Below, in pieces: positions 24,494 through 32,787 of a stretch of DNA of 41,205 nt. Both the position numbers and the translations under genes were made by a program. Source of the stretch: Spirochaetota bacterium (lineage in GTDB: Bacteria > Spirochaetota > Spirochaetia > DSM-27196 > PWMO01); NCBI GenBank assembly GCA_009908735.1, contig JAAAOR010000114.1, positions 1 through 41,205 on the forward strand, written 5' to 3'. The notes under the pieces were generated by a model. That model made no database searches and was not told where the DNA came from. It saw only the letters and a list, made by a program, of their open reading frames with translations. Each line of letters opens with the position of its first letter. Position 1 is the first letter of the stretch.

Positions 24494-25285
24494 TCACGTA
24501 CCGCCGGGACGGGTGCCGCCGCGTCGTGACTGTATGATCCCGACCGTGCGCGCAACCACCGTGCGTGGAAGCAGCCGCTCGAGAAACACCATCGCCTTGA
24601 AGACGAATCCGTAAACGGCAACCCTCCGTCCTCGCATCGCCGCCCTGTAGCCGTACTCGACCACCTCCCGCGTCGTCGCCATCGATCGGGCCTCGGAAGG
24701 TTTGAGGCGCATTCCGGCGGCATCGTGGAACGGTGAGCGAGTGGGGCCGGGGCACAGTGCGGTCACACCGACCCCGTAGGGGGCAAGCTCCACCGAGAGC
24801 GCCTCAGAGAGCGAGAGACCGTAGGCCTTCGAGGCGTAGTAGACGCTCATGAGCGGGCCGGGCTGAAAGGACGCTACCGAGGCGACCTGTATGATCCGTC
24901 CGTGCCCCCGTGCAGCCATCAGTCTCGAAACGACGTGGAGCACCTGCATGCAGGCGGACACGTTCAGCGCGATCATCGCCTTGTTTCGCTCCCAGTCCGA
25001 TTCGATGAAGGGAGCGAAGTCTCCGACGCCCGCGCTGTTCACAACGAGATCGACGTCCCGCCCGGCCAAAGCCGCTTCGAGCTCGGCGATTGCCGCGGAG
25101 TCGGTCAGGTCGAGGACATGCGTTTCGGCGTGGACGCCGAGGTAGGCGGCGCCGGTGGCAACGGCACGCAGGTGGTCCGCGCGACGTGCCACGAGCATGA
25201 GGTCGTACCCCTGCTCGGCAAGGAACTCCGAGAATGCGCGGCCGATGCCGCTGCTTGCGCCTGTAACGAGCGCAGTTTTCCCCAC
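24494..25285 (-). CDS. Short-chain dehydrogenase/reductase (DltE/YdfG-like)
   Basis: The 263-residue classical SDR has the NAD(P)-binding T-G-A-S-S-G-I-G at 8-15, L-V-V-N-S-A-G near 82, the catalytic Ser in V-A-S-V-A-S-F and the Y-Y-A-S-K dyad near 151. An Arg-rich stretch after the second strand (V-A-R-R-A) suggests NADPH preference. The C-terminal 40 residues are basic and may touch the membrane. The substrate is unknown; this subgroup is often annotated for fatty-acyl or sugar substrates without proof. The GTG at 25285 has AAGGAGG 6 nt upstream. It is divergent from the glycosyltransferase gene with 45 nt between. Confidence 0.88.
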   Translation of the reverse strand: MGKTALVTGASSGIGRAFSEFLAEQGYDLMLVARRADHLRAVATGAAYLGVHAETHVLDLTDSAAIAELEAALAGRDVDLVVNSAGVGDFAPFIESDWERNKAMIALNVSACMQVLHVVSRLMAARGHGRIIQVASVASFQPGPLMSVYYASKAYGLSLSEALSVELAPYGVGVTALCPGPTRSPFHDAAGMRLKPSEARSMATTREVVEYGYRAAMRGRRVAVYGFVFKAMVFLERLLPRTVVARTVGIIQSRRGGTRPGGT

Positions 25286-25295
25286 GCGACCCTCC

Positions 25296-25325
25296 TTGAC
25301 GGCGGCACTCTACCCAGTTGATAAC
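25296..25325 (+). promoter_or_regulatory. Candidate promoter for the glycosyltransferase gene
   Basis: TTGACG (25296-25301) and GATAAC (25320-25325) are 18 nt apart; the -10 ends 5 nt before the GTG at 25331. Transcription would then start at the start codon. No Shine-Dalgarno sequence is visible. The -35 overlaps the opposite-strand ribosome binding site of the dehydrogenase gene. Confidence 0.45.
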
Positions 25326-25330
25326 GGGCT

Positions 25331-26542
25331 GTGCAACACCGCAGATTTCTTTTCCTCGAATCCTTCTTCGGCGGCTCTCACCGCGCATTCGCGGAAGGTC
25401 TCATCGAGCACTCGCGTCACCACATCGATCTGCTCACGCTTCCCGCCGAGAACTGGCGATGGCGCACGCGTGCGGCGGCATTGCAATTCGCCGACCTCCT
25501 CGCCGCCGAGTGGGGCCGGCCGCTGCCGACCCTAAACTCCCACGCGCGCCCTCTCCACCTCGACGGCTACGACGGTATCATCGCCACCGACCTGATGAAC
25601 CTTGCCGACTTCCGCGCCCTGGTAGCCGGGCCACCGATTCTCCTCTACGTGCACGAGAGCCAAATGACCTATCCACTGCCCAAAGGGATCAGCCTTGACG
25701 CCGCCACCGCTTTCACGGACATCCGCAACGTGCTCATGGCCGACCGCACTCTGTTCAACTCCGACTTCCATCGCGCCCGCTTTCTGGAGGTCACCGCCGA
25801 TGTGCTGCAAAGCGCCCCGTCTGCGGAGCTGCGGCAACTCACCTCCTCGCTCGGAGAGCACGCCGGCATCCTGCACCCCGGCTGCAGCATCGACCGTTTG
25901 CTCACCAAGCCGCGCGGAGGGACGGCGGGGGACGGGACGCGCGGTGGGGCTGTGGGGGACGGTCCGCGCGGCGACGTTTCGGACTTCGGCGCCGCGAACG
26001 CAGGGCCGCTCATCATCTGGAACCACCGGTGGGAGTACGACAAAAATCCCGCACCCTTTTTCCGGACCCTCGAGCGCCTCTCCGCCGAGGGCCTGCGGTT
26101 CCGCCTCGCCCTCCTCGGCGAGAACCCGCAGTACCATCCCAAGGAGTTCGAGGCCGCACGTGAGAGCCTGGCGAAACACATCGTTCAGTACGGATACCTC
26201 GAGGACCGCACAGCCTACGAGCAACTGCTGCTCGCCGGCGACATCGTGGTGTCGACCTCGGTGCAGGAGAACTTCGGCATCTCCGTCGTTGAGGCCGTTG
26301 CAGCAGGCTGCCTTCCCATCCTGCCCCGTCGGCTCTCCTATCCGGAGGTGATCCCCGGGGAGTATCACGAGACCTGCCTCTACGACTCCAATCAGGAACT
26401 CGTTTCCAAACTGCGGCAACTCCTGCGGGACGGCGTTCCGCCGGCGCCCGGGCTGCGGGAGGCGATGCGACGTTACGCGTGGAGCAGCCTGGCGCCGGGG
26501 TACGACAGGGAGCTCGAGGCGCTCGCGGCGCTGCACTCGTAG
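25331..26542 (+). CDS. tRNA-queuosine alpha-mannosyltransferase-like glycosyltransferase (GTDC1/DUF3524 family)
   Basis: The 403-residue protein matches the GTDC1/QTMAN family: E-S-F-F-G-G-S-H near 10, the L-P-A-E-N-W-R-W-R-T-R-A-A-A-L segment (about 37-51), L-H-L-D-G-Y-D-G-I-I-A-T-D-L-M-N-L-A-D and Y-V-H-E-S-Q-M-T-Y-P near 102, followed by a GT4-type Rossmann half with N-H-R-W-E-Y-D-K-N-P and Q-E-N-F-G-I-S-V-V-E-A. In vertebrates this enzyme adds mannose to queuosine in tRNA-Asp; the bacterial role is inferred. A Gly/Arg/Asp-rich insert at about 193-215 is encoded by imperfect 27-nt repeats and probably forms a loop between domains. The start is GTG with no ribosome binding site; the nearby promoter suggests a leaderless message. 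Confidence 0.85.
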   Translation: MQHRRFLFLESFFGGSHRAFAEGLIEHSRHHIDLLTLPAENWRWRTRAAALQFADLLAAEWGRPLPTLNSHARPLHLDGYDGIIATDLMNLADFRALVAGPPILLYVHESQMTYPLPKGISLDAATAFTDIRNVLMADRTLFNSDFHRARFLEVTADVLQSAPSAELRQLTSSLGEHAGILHPGCSIDRLLTKPRGGTAGDGTRGGAVGDGPRGDVSDFGAANAGPLIIWNHRWEYDKNPAPFFRTLERLSAEGLRFRLALLGENPQYHPKEFEAARESLAKHIVQYGYLEDRTAYEQLLLAGDIVVSTSVQENFGISVVEAVAAGCLPILPRRLSYPEVIPGEYHETCLYDSNQELVSKLRQLLRDGVPPAPGLREAMRRYAWSSLAPGYDRELEALAALHS

Positions 26543-26617
26543 GCGGGGCTCGGATGGCAGCGGCAGGCTCCCGGATGCCGGGTAGCGGTCGGCCCGCCGC
26601 CGGAACCGCGCACCGCG

Positions 26618-27499
26618 CTAGGTGTCGATGCCGTTCATGTGGGCAAGTACTCGATAGAGGCCCTGTGTCCCGAGTTTCTCCCAGCCGAGCGCCGTGGCCG
26701 AAACATAGAACTGGTGTACGAGAGACAGCCCGGGCATGGCGAGGTTCATGCGCCGCGCCTCCTCGAGGGCGATTCCCATGTCCTTCACGAAGTGCTCGAT
26801 GTAGAAGCCGGGGTCGTAGTTTCCCTGGGCAATTCGCGGGCCGAGGTTGTTGATGAGAAAAGACGAGGCGGCGCCCGTGCCGATGACACCGATCACGCTG
26901 TCGAGATCCAGACCTGCGCGGTAGGCGTAGAGAAGAGATTCTACGACGCCGATCATGGTGCCGGCGACCAGGGTCTGATTGCACATCTTCGTGTGCTGTC
27001 CGGCTCCCGCCGGACCCATCAGCCTGACGTTTTCGCCCAGGGCCTGAAAGGCCGGAAGCATGCGCTCGAAGGTATCGCCATCTCCGCCGACCATGACGGC
27101 AAGGGTGCCGTTCTTTGCACCGACATCCCCACCGGAGACCGGTGCGTCGAGGGCGAGAAGGTCCCGTTCAGCGGCGGCAGCGGCAATTCGCTCGGCAAGG
27201 GAGGGCTCGGAGGTCGTCATGTCGACGAGGACAGTGCCGCTGTCACAGGCATCGAGGATACCGTTCTCGCCGAAGTAGACCTCTTCTACGTCACGCGGGA
27301 AGCCGACGATGGTAAAGACCGCTTCGGCCGACTCCGCCGCCGCGGCGGGCGAGTCGTGCCAGACCGCTCCGCGCTTCTCGAGCTCGGCGGCCTTGGAGCG
27401 GGTCCGGTTGTATACCGACACCTCGTATCCGGCCTCGATGAGGTTCAGGCACATACTCCGTCCCATGATACCGGTGCCGATCCAAGCGATGCGCTTCAT
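26618..27499 (-). CDS. Beta-hydroxyacid dehydrogenase family (3-hydroxyisobutyrate dehydrogenase-like)
   Basis: The 293-residue NAD(P)-dependent enzyme has the Rossmann motif G-T-G-I-M-G (8-13), the substrate-binding A-P-V-S-G-G-x2-G-A near 119-128 and the catalytic Lys in G-A-G-Q-H-T-K-M-C-N near 168-177, where the usual N-N pair is C-N. The family includes 3-hydroxyisobutyrate, tartronate semialdehyde and glyoxylate/succinic semialdehyde reductases; the exact substrate is not clear. The ATG at 27499 has GGAGGAGG right before it and overlaps the kinase stop by 4 nt, so it is coupled to the sensor kinase. The stretch 26543-26617 after it is GC-rich intergenic DNA with no clear feature. Confidence 0.87.
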   Translation of the reverse strand: MKRIAWIGTGIMGRSMCLNLIEAGYEVSVYNRTRSKAAELEKRGAVWHDSPAAAAESAEAVFTIVGFPRDVEEVYFGENGILDACDSGTVLVDMTTSEPSLAERIAAAAAERDLLALDAPVSGGDVGAKNGTLAVMVGGDGDTFERMLPAFQALGENVRLMGPAGAGQHTKMCNQTLVAGTMIGVVESLLYAYRAGLDLDSVIGVIGTGAASSFLINNLGPRIAQGNYDPGFYIEHFVKDMGIALEEARRMNLAMPGLSLVHQFYVSATALGWEKLGTQGLYRVLAHMNGIDT

Positions 27500-28776
27500 G
27501 CCTCCTCCTTGCTCACAGGGAGAAGCGGCAGCTCTACAAAGACGTCTGTGCCGTGCTCCTCGGCGGTGTGGAACCATATGCGGCCATTGTGCGCGGTGGC
27601 CACAAGCCTGGAAATGTAGGTGCCGAGGCCGCTGCCGCCCTTTTTGCCGGACGTAGCGTAGCGCTCGAAGAACCTGCCCCTGACATCCGCGGGCACCGGC
27701 CGGCTGTTATGAATACGAACGAGGTATGTTCCCGTGCGTGCCTCCGAGGCATCGGTCATGATCGAAATCGAGACGGCATCACCGGGATGCGAGGCTTCAA
27801 CAGCGTTTCGCACCAGGTTCGCGAAGAGCTCCTCGAGGTAGATGACTTCGCCGTAGAGAGGCAGACTCCCGTTCCAGTCGATTTCGCCCCGGTCGACATC
27901 GTACGTAAGGGTAACCGAGGAGCCGGAAAGAATGCTCGCAAGCTGACTCTCCACGGCGCGAAAGAGGTCGAGCATATTGAGAGGCTGCGGGTCGAGCTCG
28001 TAGCCGCCCTCCTCCATGCGCACGTAATCCATCGAGCTCGAGATCATCGTATCGAGGCGACGTCCGCTGTCGCGGATGGCAAGCACGAGCTCGCGCTGCC
28101 CCTCAGTGAGCTCGTCACGCAGCAGCAATTCCGCGGCGGTCAGCATGCCGTTGAGTGGGTTTCGCAGGTCGTGACGCATCATCCGCTCGACTTCCTGCTT
28201 GGTCGCCTCCAGCCGCCGCCGCTCGTGAATCTCGCTGTGGAGCTCCGAAATCGTATCCTGCAGCTCCTGCTCCATCCGCTTGCGCTCGGTGATATCTGCG
28301 ACGAAAGTTACCTTCTTCGGCTCGCCCCGTGTGTCCTCAATAAACGCAGCGTCGGCGAGGATTACTTTTGGCGTGCCGTCGCTGCCGCGCACGCTCCACT
28401 CGCCCCGTAGCTCACCGCTTCCACCGCCCGCCGCGATGAACGCATCGTGAAGCTCGGAGAGTTGCTTCTGTGAATCCTCGGGAACCACGACGGTGAAGTG
28501 ACTGCCGAGGAGCGCCTCGGGGCGATAGCCGTAGAGCCTGCTATAAACCGGATTGACGTACTCGAAGTAGCCGTGGCGATCGGTGATACAGATCCCGACA
28601 GGGGTTGCACCGAGAATGTGCCACAGCCGGTTGCTATCCGGTGAGATCGCACGGGCGGACTCGGCCAACCCGGGGAGATGCTCGTTCTCGGCATCCGGGC
28701 CTGCGGCGGCATCTTCGCCGCTGGGACTCTCTTTGTACTGCTCGTCATGTGCCGTGTCGGGTGCCGTGTCGGGCAT
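27496..28776 (-). CDS. PAS-domain sensor histidine kinase, soluble
   Basis: The 426-residue kinase has no membrane segment, so it is probably cytoplasmic. An acidic, low-complexity N-terminus (1-50) is followed by a PAS domain (about 52-165, with G-I-C-I-T-D and N-P-V-Y-S-R-L-Y-G-Y), a short coiled coil, the H-box M-M-R-H-D-L-R-N-P-L-N-G near 205 and a HATPase region with N-L-V-R-N-A-V-E-A-S and G-S-G-L-G-T-Y-I. No receiver domain is attached and no response regulator gene is adjacent; the downstream gene is a dehydrogenase. The HPt protein 2 kb away could be a partner, which is speculative. The ATG at 28776 has GGAG upstream; the reading frame is open further up but lacks support. Confidence 0.87.
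   Translation of the reverse strand: MPDTAPDTAHDEQYKESPSGEDAAAGPDAENEHLPGLAESARAISPDSNRLWHILGATPVGICITDRHGYFEYVNPVYSRLYGYRPEALLGSHFTVVVPEDSQKQLSELHDAFIAAGGGSGELRGEWSVRGSDGTPKVILADAAFIEDTRGEPKKVTFVADITERKRMEQELQDTISELHSEIHERRRLEATKQEVERMMRHDLRNPLNGMLTAAELLLRDELTEGQRELVLAIRDSGRRLDTMISSSMDYVRMEEGGYELDPQPLNMLDLFRAVESQLASILSGSSVTLTYDVDRGEIDWNGSLPLYGEVIYLEELFANLVRNAVEASHPGDAVSISIMTDASEARTGTYLVRIHNSRPVPADVRGRFFERYATSGKKGGSGLGTYISRLVATAHNGRIWFHTAEEHGTDVFVELPLLPVSKEEA
28749..28772. repeat. 12-bp perfect tandem duplication at the kinase N-terminus
   Basis: GTGCCGTGTCGG occurs twice in direct contact (28749-28760 and 28761-28772), encoding the P-D-T-A-P-D-T-A start of the histidine kinase. Slippage of whole units would keep the frame. 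Confidence 0.8.
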
Positions 28777-28995
28777 GGGCCAACTCCGAACCTGTTGGGA
28801 CTTCACTGAGAACTGTAGCACGGCCTCCCGCGCCCGCACAAGCTCACGCGGTTTTCGGCACAGGGCCGGCGCACATAAATCAGGAATGCGGGCGCGCACG
28901 AGCCGCGCCTCGCGGGGCCTTGATCTCCATCACGGATTACTGAACAATGCAGCCCTGCGCCACAACCCGACCCGGCACTGAGCAAAAGGACACCA

Positions 28996-29838
28996 ATGAA
29001 TCAAGATCAGGTCAAGGAACAGCTGCTTCGTCTCGACGAAGACGTCGAGGAATTCGCGGTGGTTTTCACCGGGAAGAAAAGCAAAAAAGCGAACGGGCTT
29101 TACTACCCCGATAGCCGAGAGATAATCATACATAACCGAAACTTCGACGAGGACAACCAGCTCATGTACACGGCGGTCCATGAGTTTGCCCACCACGTGC
29201 ATTTCACTCGCTCCCCCGTTCCCGTCGGCAACCGTGCACACACCATCGAGTTCCGCAACATCCTCCACGACTTGCTCGAGCGGGCGGAAGAGCTCGGCGT
29301 GTATCGCAACATCTTCCGGACCAATGCCGAGTTCATGGCTCTCACCTACCGCCTGCGTCGCGACTTTCTCGGCCCCAACGGCGAGCTCATGAAGCAATTC
29401 GGCGCGGCCCTCATCGAGGCGCAGCGGCTATGCGAGAAGTACAACGCGCGCTTTGAGGATTACGTGGAACGGGTACTGTCACTGGACACCAGAAACGCGA
29501 ACACGATCATCAAGACCCATACCTATGACATAAGCCCCTCTATCGGGTACGAGAATATGGCGACGGTTGCCGGTATCGCAGATCCCGACAAACGGCAGGA
29601 GGCCGAGGAGGCCTTCGCCGGGGGCCGAAGCCCCGATCGGGTGAAGGCGATGCTCAGAGAAAACTCCGGGAAAGCGGAGCAGGAACCTCTCGATCGGCTA
29701 CGCAAAGAGAAGCGCCGGCTCGAGCGAACGATTCAAAGCCTCCAGGACAAGCTGCAAAACGTCGAGGAGCGCCTCGAGCGCTACGATACCTATGATCAAC
29801 CCGAAGAACGCGGCAACATTTCTCCCTTCCCCGGGTGA
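28996..29838 (+). CDS. Zinc metallopeptidase-like protein with C-terminal coiled coil
   Basis: I do not recognise a named family. The 280-residue protein has an N-terminal region with a zincin motif V-H-E-F-A-H-H (His62, Glu63, His66) preceded by I-I-I-H-N-R-N-F, the arrangement of small ImmA-like or related zinc peptidases. A long helical middle contains N-A-E-F-M-A-L-T-Y, and the last 60 residues (about 218-265) are a charged coiled coil. There is no signal peptide or membrane segment. The ATG at 28996 has AAGGA 6 nt before it. The 219-nt region 28777-28995 upstream, shared with the divergent kinase gene, shows no convincing promoter. Peptidase activity is inferred from the motif alone. Confidence 0.8.
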   Translation: MNQDQVKEQLLRLDEDVEEFAVVFTGKKSKKANGLYYPDSREIIIHNRNFDEDNQLMYTAVHEFAHHVHFTRSPVPVGNRAHTIEFRNILHDLLERAEELGVYRNIFRTNAEFMALTYRLRRDFLGPNGELMKQFGAALIEAQRLCEKYNARFEDYVERVLSLDTRNANTIIKTHTYDISPSIGYENMATVAGIADPDKRQEAEEAFAGGRSPDRVKAMLRENSGKAEQEPLDRLRKEKRRLERTIQSLQDKLQNVEERLERYDTYDQPEERGNISPFPG

Positions 29839-29857
29839 CTCTCCAGGCTGTCGCCAC

Positions 29858-29887
29858 TTGATTAAGCCTGCCGCCGACGGATAGACT
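29858..29887 (+). promoter_or_regulatory. Candidate promoter for the glutaredoxin/FTR genes
   Basis: TTGATT (29858-29863) and TAGACT (29882-29887) are 18 nt apart; the -10 ends 8 nt before the ATG at 29896. No Shine-Dalgarno sequence is visible, so the message may be leaderless or nearly so. Confidence 0.4.
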
Positions 29888-29895
29888 GTCAAACC

Positions 29896-30207
29896 ATGGC
29901 TAGTATGATTGATAAGCTCGAGTTCTCCAAACATGAGGGCTCGGTGGAGAAGCAGGACCTAGCGCTGTACGCACTGTCTACCTGCGCGTTCTGCAAGAAG
30001 GCGATTAAATTTCTCCAAGATAACGACATCAAGTTCCGTTACATCTACCTCGACACCATCAACGCCATGGTGAAACGCACGGTGAAGTCGGAGTTGAAGT
30101 CGCGTTACAATAGCGTTCCGGTCTTTCCGGTGCTGATCATCGACGACCAGGAAGCGGTCTCGGGGTTCTCCGAAGAGAAGTGGAAAGAGATTCTCGACAT
30201 CGATTGA
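29896..30207 (+). CDS. Glutaredoxin-like protein
   Basis: The 103-residue protein has a thioredoxin fold with the active site C-A-F-C (Cys30, Cys33) after the strand A-L-Y-A-L-S, and the cis-proline region V-P-V-F-P-V-L-I-I-D near 74-83. It is preceded by an extension of about 20 residues. The glutathione-binding T-V-P motif of classical glutaredoxins is not clear, so it may be reduced by another donor. The FTR catalytic subunit gene follows 61 nt downstream, which makes ferredoxin-driven reduction of this protein an attractive inference. An in-frame ATG nine bases later is an alternative start. Confidence 0.88.
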   Translation: MASMIDKLEFSKHEGSVEKQDLALYALSTCAFCKKAIKFLQDNDIKFRYIYLDTINAMVKRTVKSELKSRYNSVPVFPVLIIDDQEAVSGFSEEKWKEILDID

Positions 30208-30219
30208 ATCTCGGCATTG

Positions 30220-30261
30220 ATTGAGAAATTTCAATTAAGAAACTTCAATTGAGAAATAAGG
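30220..30261 (+). repeat. Three 14-bp AT-rich tandem repeats ahead of the FTR gene
   Basis: ATTGAGAAATTTCA, ATTAAGAAACTTCA and ATTGAGAAATAAGG follow each other without gaps (30220, 30234, 30248). The last unit runs into the AAGGAG ribosome binding site. The units also contain imperfect inverted parts (TTGA and TCAA). They stand out from a GC-rich background and could be protein-binding sites or a leader structure. Confidence 0.7.
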
Positions 30262-30268
30262 AGAACTT

Positions 30269-30616
30269 ATGCCGAAAAAGCACAAGACTCTCGAAGATAC
30301 ACGGCGGTTTGCTTCCATGGTCGCCGAAAAGAACGGGTGGAAGCTCAATCCCGATAAGGATTTTCTCGAAGATCTCATTGCAGGATTGACCGACAACTTC
30401 AACCGATACGGCTATTATCTGTGTCCTTGCCGCGACGGCACCGGCGAGCGAGAGAAGGATAAAGACATTATCTGCCCCTGCGTCTACAACGTGCCCGACC
30501 AGAAAGACTACGGCCACTGCTTCTGCGCACTCTTCTTTCGGCCCGACTACCTCGATGCGGGCGGTGAGCCTCAGTCAATTCCCGAGCGACGCCCCGAAGA
30601 CCTGCAATTCCAGTAG
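30269..30616 (+). CDS. Ferredoxin-thioredoxin reductase catalytic subunit
   Basis: The 115-residue protein has the six-cysteine pattern of the FTR catalytic chain: C-P-C (52-54), C-P-C (69-71) and C-F-C (84-86). Such proteins hold a 4Fe-4S cluster next to a redox-active disulfide and use reduced ferredoxin to reduce thioredoxin-like partners. The spacing (X14 and X12) and C-F-C instead of C-H-C differ from chloroplast FTR; related aromatic variants occur in anaerobes as far as I recall. No variable subunit is encoded nearby. AAGGAG lies 6 nt before the ATG. The glutaredoxin-like protein encoded just upstream is the likely partner. Confidence 0.9.
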   Translation: MPKKHKTLEDTRRFASMVAEKNGWKLNPDKDFLEDLIAGLTDNFNRYGYYLCPCRDGTGEREKDKDIICPCVYNVPDQKDYGHCFCALFFRPDYLDAGGEPQSIPERRPEDLQFQ

Positions 30617-30638
30617 CAAGCTCGCGGTTACGCCTGCG

Positions 30639-31001
30639 TTACTCTGACTCGCGGGCGCGAATCTGGTCGAGAACTTGCTTGACCTCGGACATCAGCGACT
30701 CAGCCCGATTTTGCATCGCTTCGAGGTCCCCATCACGGGCCGCCGATTCAGTGGCCCGTGCGAGGGCAAGCGCACGCTGCGCCCTCAGCGTACCGGAGGT
30801 GTTGGCGAGCGAGTGAGCGGCCCTCGTCACAACCGCCGTATCGTCTTCCGCCAAGCCTGTGCTCAGCATCTCCATCCGCTGCGGTGTCTCTTCGAGGAAG
30901 ATCGAGAATATCTCTTCGAGAATCTCCGGGGCGTCGGCGTACTGAGCTTCCAAGACTGCGAGATCGAAGGGCGGCGTTTTGGCGGCATCCTTTTCACCCA
31001 T
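30639..31001 (-). CDS. HPt domain phosphotransfer protein
   Basis: The 120-residue protein is a stand-alone histidine phosphotransfer domain: four-helix pattern with E-I-F-S-I-F-L-E-E-T-P near 30-40 and the phosphorylated His63 in R-A-A-H-S-L-A-N-T-S-G. The Lys-Gly that usually follows the leucine is Ala-Asn. It would relay phosphate between hybrid kinases and response regulators; no partner is adjacent. The frame is open up to 31100, but that extension crosses an AT-rich promoter-like region. The ATG at 31001 lacks a Shine-Dalgarno sequence and lies 7 nt after a predicted -10. It converges with the FTR gene with only 22 nt between. Confidence 0.85.
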   Translation of the reverse strand: MGEKDAAKTPPFDLAVLEAQYADAPEILEEIFSIFLEETPQRMEMLSTGLAEDDTAVVTRAAHSLANTSGTLRAQRALALARATESAARDGDLEAMQNRAESLMSEVKQVLDQIRARESE

Positions 31002-31008
31002 ATTTTTT

Positions 31009-31037
31009 AATTTAATGAATTTAGACTTAAGTATCAA
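31009..31037 (-). promoter_or_regulatory. Promoter for the HPt gene
   Basis: Minus strand TTGATA (31032-31037) and TAAATT (31009-31014) are 17 nt apart in an AT-rich island, and the -10 ends exactly 7 nt before the ATG. Transcription from here would begin at the start codon. Confidence 0.55.
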
Positions 31038-31087
31038 TGAGCGCGGATGCCTTGTAGCCGACCAAGGCACCCAGGCTCTCATTTTCC

Positions 31088-31116
31088 TTGACCCCTGCAT
31101 GCAAATGGGATTGAAT
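31088..31116 (+). promoter_or_regulatory. Promoter for glpK
   Basis: TTGACC (31088-31093) and TTGAAT (31111-31116) are 17 nt apart, giving a leader of about 30 nt with AAGGAG before the glpK ATG. Confidence 0.5.
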
Positions 31117-31135
31117 GAAGGATCGCGATCACTAA

Positions 31136-32659
<1,524 letters not shown>

Positions 32660-32787
32660 GACGTTGCCGGGGGCCGAGGGTGGGGCCCGCAGCCGGGCCG
32701 CAGCATGCGGTCGAGTCTAACCCGACCAGTTCCCCGCTTCCGAGAGCAGCCGCGCCTCGATTATCTTGCGGAATCGCCGCGCTTCGC
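32660..32787. other. Convergent intergenic region with GC-rich hairpin
   Basis: Between glpK and the alarmone synthetase gene, CCGGGGGCC occurs at 32667-32675, followed by GGCCC (32684-32688) able to pair with GGGCC (32695-32699). No U-tract and no gene are visible. It may act as a transcription stop for glpK. Confidence 0.3.

Noticed and set aside
31002..31100. N-terminal extension of the HPt protein to 31100
   Set aside because: The extension crosses an AT-rich stretch with a good -35 and -10, and its residues do not resemble an HPt domain.
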